Shown piece after piece: positions 1 through 8,027 of a stretch of 40,642 nt of DNA (position 1 is the first letter of the stretch; every line of letters starts with the position of its first letter). The DNA comes from Enterococcus sp. BWR-S5 (GTDB lineage: Bacteria > Bacillota > Bacilli > Lactobacillales > Enterococcaceae). A model generated the notes under the pieces. The model worked only from the letters and a program-made list of their open reading frames with translations. It did not search any database and had not been told where the DNA came from. Position numbers and translations under genes: made by a program. The stretch covers positions 1 through 40,642 of the forward strand of contig NZ_JADOEQ010000027.1 of the NCBI RefSeq assembly GCF_016745255.1. Reading direction: 5' to 3'.

Positions 1-48
1 CCTTTATCTAGTATATCGAAAGGAGTTTTATCGCTAAAGCTACTTCTT

Positions 49-74
49 CCACGCGCAGTACGCGTGGTTTTTTT
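49..74 (+). terminator. Intrinsic terminator at left edge
   Basis: CCACGCG (49-55) pairs with CGCGTGG (61-67) around a five-base loop and is followed by seven T. It reads as a rho-independent terminator on the plus strand, for a gene lying off the left end. No ORF of that gene is recognisable in the first 48 bases. Confidence 0.65.
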
Positions 75-100
75 GTTTCAATCACTTTAGTGATTGAAAC
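75..100. repeat. Perfect 11-bp-arm palindrome
   Basis: GTTTCAATCAC (75-85), loop TTTA, GTGATTGAAAC (90-100). It sits directly after the plus-strand terminator and 17 bases before the lpdA terminator. There is no T-run on either side, so it is not a classic terminator. It may be an operator or an extra 3'-end hairpin. No function is assigned. Confidence 0.6.
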
Positions 101-117
101 CGACTAAAGTCATTAAT

Positions 118-147
118 AAAAAACCGAGCTTGGCCAGCTCGGTTTTT
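118..147 (-). terminator. lpdA / pdh operon terminator (bidirectional)
   Basis: AACCGAGCT and AGCTCGGTT flank a short loop, with A-run and T-run on the two sides, so it can act in both directions. It lies 25 bases beyond the lpdA stop and is the natural end of the pdh operon transcript. Confidence 0.8.
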
Positions 148-172
148 CTGTGTGACAAAATATATGATATGC

Positions 173-1579
173 TTAAATATGGATTGGCAAACCTAAAGCC
201 AATTCAGAAGCATCCATAACGATTTCACCTAGAGATGGGTGAGGATGGATTGTCAACGCGATATCTTCAGCATTCATGCCTGATTCAACGGCAAGTGCCA
301 TTTCAGAAATCATATCACTTGCGCCAACACCGGCAATTTGAGCACCGATAATCACATTATCCTCAACAGTTGTTACTAAGCGAACAAATCCTTCTGTTTT
401 ACCAAGAGAAATTGCACGACCGTTACCGGCAAACGGGAATTTGAAACCTTTTGCTTCAATTCCTGCTTCTTTTGCTTCTGCGACAGTCATTCCAACAGAT
501 GCCAATTCAGGATCTGTGAAAGCTACTGCCGGCATTGCTTTGTAATCAACCGCTACTTTTTTACCGGAAATTGCTTCTGCAGCAATTTTTGCTTCGTAGC
601 TAGCTTTATGGGCAAGCGCAGCACCGGGGACAATATCTCCAATTGCGAAAATATTTGGTACGTTAGTACGGCCTTGCTTGTCTACATTAATCAACCCGCG
701 TTCGCCGATTTCAACACCTGCTTGTTCAAGACCCAAGTCATCCGTGTTTGCACGTCGACCAACAGTAACCATAACGTAGTCAGCAGTAACCGTTTCTTCT
801 TTGCCGTCAACTTCATATTTAACTGTCACACTGTCACCATTATCTACGGCTTCTTTTGCCATCGCAGAGGTAACAATTTTCACGCCTTTTTTCTCAAAAT
901 CATCTGCAACGATTTTGACCATGTCTTTTTCATAAGTCGGCAGAATTGATGGGCTGCCTTCAAGAATAGTCACTTCAGAACCAAGGTTGGCATATGCCCC
1001 GCCAAGCTCAGCACCGATTACGCCACCACCGATGATAACGAATTTTTTAGGTACTTCTTTCAAGTTCAAACCGCCAGTTGAATCAAGCACACGTCCACCA
1101 AATTTGAATCCTGGAATTTCAATCGGACGAGAACCTGTTGCAACGATTGCGTTGTTAAAAGAATATGTTTGTGCAGAATCAGGGTGAATTACACGTAATG
1201 TCTGTTCATCCACAAAAAATGCTTCACCTTCAATGATTTCTACTTTATGCTTCTTCAAAAGCATACCAACACCGGAAGTTAAGGTATTAACAACCTTGTT
1301 GTCTTTCCATTCTTGTGTTTTTGTGAAATCTAAAGATACATTTTCAGTCGTCACACCAAACATTGTTGAATCCAATGACTCTTGGTAATGATGCCCTGCA
1401 GCAATTAATGCCTTAGAAGGAATACATCCTACATTCAGACACACACCGCCGATAAATTCACGTTCAATGATGGCAACCTTCTGCCCCATTTCAGCAGCGC
1501 GGATGGCAGCTACATAGCCGCCAGGTCCCGCACCGATTACAACTGTATCTAATTCAATGGCAAAATCTCCTACTACCAT
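173..1579 (-). CDS. lpdA: Dihydrolipoyl dehydrogenase (E3 of pyruvate dehydrogenase)
   Basis: FAD-dependent disulfide oxidoreductase that reoxidises the dihydrolipoyl arms of E2 with NAD+, in the cytoplasm as part of the pyruvate dehydrogenase complex. At 468 residues it has normal family length. The FAD-binding GAGPGG lies near residues 16-21, the redox-active pair C47/C52 in [13 protein letters not shown], the NAD-binding [10 protein letters not shown] in the middle, and the C-terminal catalytic HPHP at about 445-448. The N-terminus [20 protein letters not shown] is the one I know from E. faecalis E3. It is the last gene of pdhA-pdhB-aceF-lpdA and starts 7 bases after the aceF stop, with AAGGA upstream of the ATG. 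E. faecalis E3 is known for unusually low sensitivity to NADH, which fits use of PDH under reducing conditions; that is family knowledge and not visible here. Confidence 0.97.
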   Translation of the reverse strand: MVVGDFAIELDTVVIGAGPGGYVAAIRAAEMGQKVAIIEREFIGGVCLNVGCIPSKALIAAGHHYQESLDSTMFGVTTENVSLDFTKTQEWKDNKVVNTLTSGVGMLLKKHKVEIIEGEAFFVDEQTLRVIHPDSAQTYSFNNAIVATGSRPIEIPGFKFGGRVLDSTGGLNLKEVPKKFVIIGGGVIGAELGGAYANLGSEVTILEGSPSILPTYEKDMVKIVADDFEKKGVKIVTSAMAKEAVDNGDSVTVKYEVDGKEETVTADYVMVTVGRRANTDDLGLEQAGVEIGERGLINVDKQGRTNVPNIFAIGDIVPGAALAHKASYEAKIAAEAISGKKVAVDYKAMPAVAFTDPELASVGMTVAEAKEAGIEAKGFKFPFAGNGRAISLGKTEGFVRLVTTVEDNVIIGAQIAGVGASDMISEMALAVESGMNAEDIALTIHPHPSLGEIVMDASELALGLPIHI

Positions 1580-1586
1580 TTGTCAA

Positions 1587-3233
1587 TCATCCTTCCATCA
1601 ATAGTAATTCTGGGTCAGCCAATAAGCGTTTGATGTTGTTCATCGCTTTTTGCGCTGTTGCACCATCAACGATACGGTGATCGAAGCTCAATGAAAGCTT
1701 CATTACTCGTCCAACAACGATTTCACCGTCAGCATTTACTACAGGCTGTTGTGCAATCGTACCAACACCTAAGATAGCAACCTCAGGGTAGTTGATAACC
1801 GGAGTGAACCAGCCGCCGCCTACTGAACCAATATTACTGATTGTAATTGAACCATCGCGCATATCTTGTGCAGATAGTTTGCCGTCATGTGCAAGAGCTG
1901 CTTTTTCATTGATTTCATCAGCAATTGCGAACATGCTCTTCATGTTTGCATTTTTCACATTTGGTACATACAGACCATTGTCTGTATCTGTTGCGATACC
2001 AATGTTGAAGTAGTTTTTATAAACGATTTCCTGTTTCGCATCATCAATTGACGCATTTAGAACAGGGAATTTTTGAACAGTTGATGTCAAAGCTTTTACA
2101 ACATATGGCAAGAATGTTAATTTCGTACCATTTGCTGCTGCAACATCTTTGAACTTCTTACGATGATCCCAAAGCTTAGATACTTCTACTTCATCATGCA
2201 ATGTTACGTGTGGTGCAGTGTGCTTGCTGTTAACCATTGCTTTAGCAATTGCTTTACGCATTGGTGTCAACGCTTCACGTGTTTCCATCTCACCTAAGTT
2301 AGAAGTAAACGGCTGTGCTGGTTTTGCAGGCGCTGCCGCTGTGCTTGAAGCTGCTGGTGCAGTTTCTTGTACCGCTTCTGTTGAAGTTGCCGCAGCTGCA
2401 GGTGCTGTTCCACCATTTGTCAGGAAGTTATCAATATCTTCTTTAACAACACGTCCACCTTTTCCGGTTGGAGCGACTTGAGAGATATCAACATCCTTTT
2501 CACGTGCATATTGACGAACTGAAGGCATAGCCAACACACGTTTGTTAGGATCAGCCGCAGCTACCACTCCTGTAGAACCTGAAGCTGGAGCACTTGACGC
2601 TGCTTCCGTTTGCGTAGGCGCTGCTGGTGCTGCACTGCTTGAAGGAGCAGAGTTATGTCCGGGTGCATCGATTTCCACCAATACATCTCCTACATTTGCT
2701 ACTGTACCTTCTGAAACAACGATGTTTTTCACTGTTCCTGTTACTGGTGATGGAATTTCTTCCACTGATTTGTCGTTTTGTACTTCTAATAGTGTATCAT
2801 CTTCATTAATTGTATCACCTGGTTTTACAAACCATTTCACAATTTCACCTTCCGCAATTCCTTCACCGATATCCGGTAACTTGAATTGGAAGACACCTTC
2901 TGAAGAATCAGCCGGAGCTGCTGGAGTTGCAGCTGGTTGAGCAGGTGTTTGCTCTTGTGCAGCTACACCGCTGTCGCCTTCATTATCTTCATGTCCAGGT
3001 GCATCGATTTCCACCAACACATCCCCAACATTTGCCACTGTACCCTCCGGAACAACAATACTTTTCACTGTTCCTGTTACTGGTGACGGAATTTCTTCTA
3101 CTGATTTATCATTTTGAACTTCTAATAATGTATCATCTTCATTGATTGTATCGCCGGGTTTTACGAACCATTTTACGATTTCGCCTTCCGCGATCCCTTC
3201 ACCGATATCCGGTAATTTAAATTGATAAGCCAT
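1587..3233 (-). CDS. aceF: Dihydrolipoamide acetyltransferase (E2 of pyruvate dehydrogenase), two lipoyl domains
   Basis: Core of the PDH complex; moves acetyl groups from E1 to CoA. Order along 548 residues: lipoyl domain 1 (about 2-81, lipoylated lysine K43 in NDKSVEE), Ala/Pro/Glu linker, lipoyl domain 2 (about 114-193, K155), linker, peripheral-subunit-binding domain (about 232-270, around [11 protein letters not shown]), Ala/Pro linker, and the catalytic acyltransferase domain with DHRIVDG near 518-524. The two lipoyl domains are almost identical in protein and DNA, offset by 112 codons, so the gene carries a direct repeat of about 235 bases. That suggests recent duplication or continuing gene conversion. 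Long plus-strand open frames inside the Ala/Pro linkers are composition artefacts. It is the third gene of the operon, 24 bases after pdhB. Confidence 0.97.
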   Translation of the reverse strand: MAYQFKLPDIGEGIAEGEIVKWFVKPGDTINEDDTLLEVQNDKSVEEIPSPVTGTVKSIVVPEGTVANVGDVLVEIDAPGHEDNEGDSGVAAQEQTPAQPAATPAAPADSSEGVFQFKLPDIGEGIAEGEIVKWFVKPGDTINEDDTLLEVQNDKSVEEIPSPVTGTVKNIVVSEGTVANVGDVLVEIDAPGHNSAPSSSAAPAAPTQTEAASSAPASGSTGVVAAADPNKRVLAMPSVRQYAREKDVDISQVAPTGKGGRVVKEDIDNFLTNGGTAPAAAATSTEAVQETAPAASSTAAAPAKPAQPFTSNLGEMETREALTPMRKAIAKAMVNSKHTAPHVTLHDEVEVSKLWDHRKKFKDVAAANGTKLTFLPYVVKALTSTVQKFPVLNASIDDAKQEIVYKNYFNIGIATDTDNGLYVPNVKNANMKSMFAIADEINEKAALAHDGKLSAQDMRDGSITISNIGSVGGGWFTPVINYPEVAILGVGTIAQQPVVNADGEIVVGRVMKLSLSFDHRIVDGATAQKAMNNIKRLLADPELLLMEG

Positions 3234-3257
3234 CGTTTTTCTTCCCTTCTTTACTCA

Positions 3258-4235
3258 TTAAAATTCAACGATTTCTTTCACTTTTGCTTCGATGTCAGAA
3301 GCATTCGGCAACCAAATGTTTTCCGCTTGACCAAATGGGAAGATGGTATCTGGTGCTGATACACGGCCAATTGGTGCTTGCAATGAAAGAATAGAGCGTT
3401 CTGAAATTTCTGAAACAACCTGTGCAGCAACACCGGCTTGTCTCTGTGCTTCCTGAACAACTACAACACGGCCTGTTTTTTCAACAGAGGCGATGATTGT
3501 TTCAACATCAAGTGGAGCGACTGTACGCAAGTCGATAATCTCTACAGAAATGTTTTCTTTTGCTAAGTTATCTGCTGCTTTGATTGCTTCACGAACCATT
3601 GCACCGTAAGTAATGATAGAAACATCAGTACCTTCACGAGTTACTGCTGCTTTATCCAATGGTACTTCGTATGCTTCATCCGGCACTTCCTCACGGAATG
3701 AACGATATAATTTCATGTGCTCCAAGAACACAACAGGGTCATTGCTGCGAATAGATGAAATCAACAGACCTTTTGCATCATATGGATTTGATGGAATAAC
3801 CACACGTAAACCAGGTGATTGAGCCATCAAGCCTTCTAAGTTATCTGAGTGAAGCTCAGGTGTATGCACACCGCCACCAAATGGAGAGCGAATAGTTACC
3901 GGAATATTTCTTGTACCGCTCATACGGTAACGTGTACGAGCCATTTGTGCCACAACTGCATCCATTGTTTCAAAGATAAATCCAAAGAATTGGATTTCCG
4001 GTACCGGACGATAGCCTTCTAATGCTAAACCAAAAGCCAAGCCGCCGATTCCTGATTCAGCCAAAGGAGTATCGAAGACACGATCTTCGCCGAATTTTTC
4101 TTGTAAACCTTCTGTCGCACGGAATACACCGCCGTTTTTACCAACATCTTCACCGAAAACCAAAACGTTTTCGTCATTCTCTAACTCAAGAGCTAGGGCA
4201 TCAGTAATAGCTTGGATCATTGTTTTTTGTGCCAT
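3258..4235 (-). CDS. pdhB: Pyruvate dehydrogenase E1 component, beta subunit
   Basis: With PdhA it forms the thiamine-diphosphate enzyme that decarboxylates pyruvate and reductively acetylates the lipoyl arms of E2. The 325 residues match the usual beta-subunit length. Visible family features are the [18 protein letters not shown] stretch near the N-terminus, [18 protein letters not shown], the [16 protein letters not shown] loop, and the C-terminal transketolase domain ([25 protein letters not shown]). The start overlaps the pdhA end region: only 2 bases separate them, and the Shine-Dalgarno AAGGAG lies inside the last codons of pdhA, so translation is probably coupled to keep E1 subunits in balance. 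Confidence 0.97.
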   Translation of the reverse strand: MAQKTMIQAITDALALELENDENVLVFGEDVGKNGGVFRATEGLQEKFGEDRVFDTPLAESGIGGLAFGLALEGYRPVPEIQFFGFIFETMDAVVAQMARTRYRMSGTRNIPVTIRSPFGGGVHTPELHSDNLEGLMAQSPGLRVVIPSNPYDAKGLLISSIRSNDPVVFLEHMKLYRSFREEVPDEAYEVPLDKAAVTREGTDVSIITYGAMVREAIKAADNLAKENISVEIIDLRTVAPLDVETIIASVEKTGRVVVVQEAQRQAGVAAQVVSEISERSILSLQAPIGRVSAPDTIFPFGQAENIWLPNASDIEAKVKEIVEF

Positions 4236-4237
4236 GA

Positions 4238-5365
<1,128 letters not shown>

Positions 5366-5528
5366 CTATTAACGTTTCTTTTATTCAGAAAAATGAAACA
5401 GCAACAAAAACTGTATCACTTTCTCGACTACATATACAAATTATCATTAAATCCGAAAAAGAGCAAGTAAAAAAACCTAAATTATTTTCAAAAGCCCCAG
5501 CCCACTAAAATCCTTTTAAAACAACTAA

Positions 5529-5546
5529 TAGTGATGAATATCACAA
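5529..5546 (-). promoter_or_regulatory. Rex-like operator in the pdh leader
   Basis: On the minus strand this reads TTGTGATATTCATCACTA. The Gram-positive Rex consensus has TTGTGA and TCACAA half-sites around six A/T-rich bases; here the halves are TTGTGA and TCACTA, one mismatch. It lies about 36-53 bases downstream of the predicted pdh start point, where a bound repressor could block elongation. Rex senses the NADH/NAD+ ratio, and PDH makes NADH, so the placement makes sense. Binding is inferred. Confidence 0.5.
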
Positions 5547-5588
5547 GCGAAGAAATACTTATATCTGTTTCACACCTGTTTCTACAAT

Positions 5589-5617
5589 ATTTTAATATCT
5601 GTTATACTAGTTTTCAA
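5589..5617 (-). promoter_or_regulatory. pdh operon promoter (sigma-A type)
   Basis: Minus strand: -35 TTGAAA (5617-5612), 17-base spacer, -10 TAAAAT (5594-5589). Predicted start near 5582, giving a 5' leader of about 235 bases before pdhA. It is the best sigma-A match upstream of pdhA. Confidence 0.55.
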
Positions 5618-5633
5618 GATTTTGTATAACAGA
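5598..5633. promoter_or_regulatory. Inverted repeat over the pdh promoter, candidate operator
   Basis: TCTGTTATAC (5598-5607) and GTATAACAGA (5624-5633) are perfect 10-base inverted arms separated by 16 bases. The left arm lies in the spacer of the pdh promoter and the right arm just upstream of its -35 box. This is a usual position for a repressor or activator site. The cognate regulator is unknown; it does not match Rex or cre consensus. Confidence 0.5.
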
Positions 5634-5756
5634 AATCGATTTGCGTGACTATCTTACCTCTATTGTACTTGTTCAGTTCTTAACTTTCCAATGATACCCC
5701 TTTCAAAAACTCTTGTGTTTTATCAATTTTTTCCTGTTTTTACAAAATAATTGATA

Positions 5757-5785
5757 TTGCACTAGTCTAGTTCTTACCATAGACT
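5757..5785 (+). promoter_or_regulatory. Promoter of the lipoprotein gene
   Basis: TTGCAC (5757-5762), 17-base spacer, TAGACT (5780-5785), about 50 bases before the lipoprotein ATG. It is a moderate sigma-A match; a second TTGATA six bases upstream is a weaker alternative -35. Confidence 0.45.
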
Positions 5786-5841
5786 TATAAGTGGTCGTTT
5801 TCATATTCGACACTCAAAACAATTAAGAAAGGAAGAAAAGA

Positions 5842-7077
5842 ATGAAAAGAGTTGTTAGATTTGCTTTTGCTTCATTGTTGGTTATGACTTTGACTGCCTG
5901 TGGTTCGTCCAAAAAAACAGATTATGAAATCAAGGATGGTGATCCTTTGGAGCTACTGGAAGAGGCTGGGTATTCATTGACTTACAGTGACAGCTACAAC
6001 GCCAGTACCATTTTGGAGAATGTCGAGGAGAAAATTACTATAGAATTTGAGCTTGGCAGCGATGATGGTGAAATTTGGAACATCAGGTATACGAATAAAA
6101 AAGATAAGATAGAAGAGCGCGTTTCCAGCTGGGGAATCCCTACAGAGAACCGTAAAACAATCGCTCGCTATGTAGACTCTATCCGCTCTACAGGCATTAC
6201 GACTCAAACGGTTTGGAATTTGATTTCTGACTACTCTGCCGAAAATAACCCAGAAGCATTGATTAACAAAACAAAAGAGAATAAAGCTCTTAAGAAAAAT
6301 ACAGTGGGACAATTATTAGTTGAAAATGGCTATACTTTTTATACAAGCTATGAAGCCTATGACTCGGGCGCCTATAATCTTGATATCAATGTTTCAAATC
6401 TCGAAACCGGGATTGGCTATCAAGTCGGTATGTATGAAGGAAAATTCTACAGCTTAGATTACACGAACCTTTCTGAAAAGGTCTTTGATGAAAAAGTTTA
6501 TTCCTCCGGCAAACACAGTGGGGAAGAAAAAACAATTGATTTATATTTGGAGTCATTAGAAGAGCTGGATATTACTAAAGAAGAATTTATGAAGTTTTTC
6601 AGTGACTATCAGGATGCTTATTTTAAAGCGGTAGGTATCACTCCCGGAGAAGAGATAGAAGGTCTCGATGATGATACAGAGGACAGCGAAGAAGAGCTTG
6701 AAGAAAGTAGTGAGAGTACAAAAGAGAGTAGCTCAGAGGCCAAAGAAAGTACAGTGGAAAGCAAGACTGAAACAAAGCAGCCTACTCCTGCAGCTAATTC
6801 CTCCAGCACAAAGACCGAGCTTGAAGATATCATAGAAAAATACGATGAGTTGATTGATCAAGTAAATGGTTTCAGCAGCAACCCAAGTACTTACACCTTA
6901 GCTGCCTACGGAACATTCATGACTGAATACACAGAGCTTCTTACCATGTTTAATGGGTTAGACAGCTTGGCTAACTCTTCTGATAGCGAAGTAGTGACAG
7001 CCTATACACGTATAATTGAAAAAAACACTGCCCTTTCTCTGGCACTGACAAAATTACCATCAGAATTTGCCAGTTAA
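5842..7077 (+). CDS. Surface lipoprotein with two tandem repeat domains, function unknown
   Basis: A 411-residue lipoprotein. The signal peptide ends in the lipobox LTAC with C20 as the lipidation site. Two homologous segments follow (about 35-140 and 150-265), each starting with a leucine-rich turn (LLEEAGYSLTY and LLVENGYTFYT) and ending in a helical part (ITTQTVWNLISDY and ITKEEFMKFFSDY). A Glu/Ser/Thr-rich low-complexity linker (about 268-325) leads to a C-terminal helical domain (about 330-411) resembling small lipoprotein modules with a conserved YDELIDQV start. AAAGGA precedes the ATG. The gene stands alone between divergent pdh and a convergent acetyltransferase. I recognise no enzyme motif. 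The architecture suggests a surface binding or sensing role, but that is a guess. Confidence 0.85.
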   Translation: MKRVVRFAFASLLVMTLTACGSSKKTDYEIKDGDPLELLEEAGYSLTYSDSYNASTILENVEEKITIEFELGSDDGEIWNIRYTNKKDKIEERVSSWGIPTENRKTIARYVDSIRSTGITTQTVWNLISDYSAENNPEALINKTKENKALKKNTVGQLLVENGYTFYTSYEAYDSGAYNLDINVSNLETGIGYQVGMYEGKFYSLDYTNLSEKVFDEKVYSSGKHSGEEKTIDLYLESLEELDITKEEFMKFFSDYQDAYFKAVGITPGEEIEGLDDDTEDSEEELEESSESTKESSSEAKESTVESKTETKQPTPAANSSSTKTELEDIIEKYDELIDQVNGFSSNPSTYTLAAYGTFMTEYTELLTMFNGLDSLANSSDSEVVTAYTRIIEKNTALSLALTKLPSEFAS

Positions 7078-7100
7078 GGAACAAGAGAAACTAAAGAAAG

Positions 7101-7124
7101 CTGAGGAGCTATTGTGCCCCTCAG
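7101..7124. repeat. Hairpin repeat, copy A
   Basis: CTGAGG and CCTCAG arms enclose the 12-base loop AGCTATTGTGCC. An identical core recurs at 7990-8013 in the same orientation, but the flanks there (AAGAAAG on one side, TGTAGA on the other) are inverted relative to this copy. It lies 24 bases after the lipoprotein stop and has no T-run, so it is a weak terminator at best. Confidence 0.75.
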
Positions 7125-7185
7125 TTCAAACTGTAGATAAACCCCTTTATGGTTTTCAGGGTATGCATACAATAAGTATTAATAC

Positions 7186-7222
7186 AAAAGAGTCGTGACA
7201 ATGCCAAAATCACGACTCTTTT
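7186..7222. terminator. Bidirectional terminator between convergent genes
   Basis: AAAAGAGTCGTGA and TCACGACTCTTTT flank an 11-base loop. It has A- and T-runs on both sides and lies between the lipoprotein (+) and acetyltransferase (-) genes, serving both. Confidence 0.8.
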
Positions 7223-7292
7223 AATATACAATTAAATTGATATTTACCGACTAACAAACTGGGAGTTGTTGAACTTATACTGATATTGTAAA

Positions 7293-7832
7293 TCATTCAC
7301 TTTGTTTCTTATCAAATTCTGCTACTCGCACCTTATCGACTTTCATAATTTCCTCGCCAGTAATCATGTCAGGATTGAATACATAATCATAGTTCGGATC
7401 TTTAGGCTTATACCGATTTACTCCATATGCAATGCTGTTTGCAGGAATATTTTTTGTAATCATTGCACCTGCCGCAATCACAGTATTTGCGCCAATAATC
7501 ACAGGACCAAGTACTTTAGCTCCATCTGCAACAATAACATTCTCTGCAAGAATTGGGCTACCTATATTTTCCCATTCTTTTTTAGCTTTGTTATATTTCA
7601 TATTTGAGCCTATTGTAACATTTTGATAAATTACAACATTTCTACACAGTTTTGCAGCTACAATCGTACATCCGCGAGCGTGGTGTGCAAAAAGCACACT
7701 ACTATCCATATCAGCACAATGAATTTCGCAGCAATAGCGCAATTCTAATAAGTTTGATGCTTCGGCCTTCTCTAAGTTATTATCAGAAAAGCAGTTAATT
7801 TTTAATAGTTCATCAAAAGTCATATGTTCCAT
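7293..7832 (-). CDS. Hexapeptide-repeat acyltransferase (serine acetyltransferase-like)
   Basis: 179 residues. The central part shows left-handed beta-helix hexapeptide repeats (VVIYQNVTIGSN, ENVIVADGAKVLGPVIIGANTVIAAGAMITKNIPANSIAYGV), the fold of CysE/LacA/xenobiotic acetyltransferases that move acetyl from CoA to a hydroxyl or amino group. The catalytic-type histidine pair HH occurs in SSVLFAHHARG. The ending in DIPANS/AYGVN style is close to serine O-acetyltransferase relatives, but the N-terminal helical domain of true CysE is short here, so the substrate is uncertain. GGGGGA lies 8 bases before the ATG. It is a single-gene unit on the minus strand, isolated from mgtA by a strong terminator and flanked by the two hairpin repeat copies. 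Confidence 0.85.
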   Translation of the reverse strand: MEHMTFDELLKINCFSDNNLEKAEASNLLELRYCCEIHCADMDSSVLFAHHARGCTIVAAKLCRNVVIYQNVTIGSNMKYNKAKKEWENIGSPILAENVIVADGAKVLGPVIIGANTVIAAGAMITKNIPANSIAYGVNRYKPKDPNYDYVFNPDMITGEEIMKVDKVRVAEFDKKQSE

Positions 7833-7923
7833 ATTTACATCCCCCAGTTATTCTATCTAATTTCGCTTAAGCAAACTTATAAATTCAAATTTATTTTATC
7901 ATACTAGAGTAAGAAGTAAAAAA

Positions 7924-7964
7924 TGAAGTACTGTATATTTATGCTCCTAATATACAGTACTTCA
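7924..7964 (-). terminator. mgtA terminator, 16-bp perfect stem
   Basis: TGAAGTACTGTATATT (7924-7939) pairs perfectly with AATATACAGTACTTCA (7949-7964). On the minus strand the stem is followed by TTTTTTA, so it terminates transcription coming from mgtA. It lies 64 bases beyond the mgtA stop. Confidence 0.75.
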
Positions 7965-7989
7965 CCTTATTTATTATTTTGTCTACAAA

Positions 7990-8013
7990 CTGAGGAGCTA
8001 TTGTGCCCCTCAG
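7990..8013. repeat. Hairpin repeat, copy B
   Basis: Same 24-base core as at 7101-7124, in the same orientation, but with flanks in the opposite orientation: GTCTACAAA before it and CTTTCTTC after it. It begins 15 bases beyond the mgtA stop. The two copies bracket the acetyltransferase gene. Confidence 0.75.
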
Positions 8014-8027
8014 CTTTCTTCTTCTTT

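Noticed and set aside
2218-2940. Several plus-strand open frames of 70-130 codons opposite aceF
   Set aside because: They lie opposite the Ala/Pro-rich linkers and repeated lipoyl domains, have no ribosome binding sites, and give low-complexity products; the minus-strand E2 explains the sequence fully.
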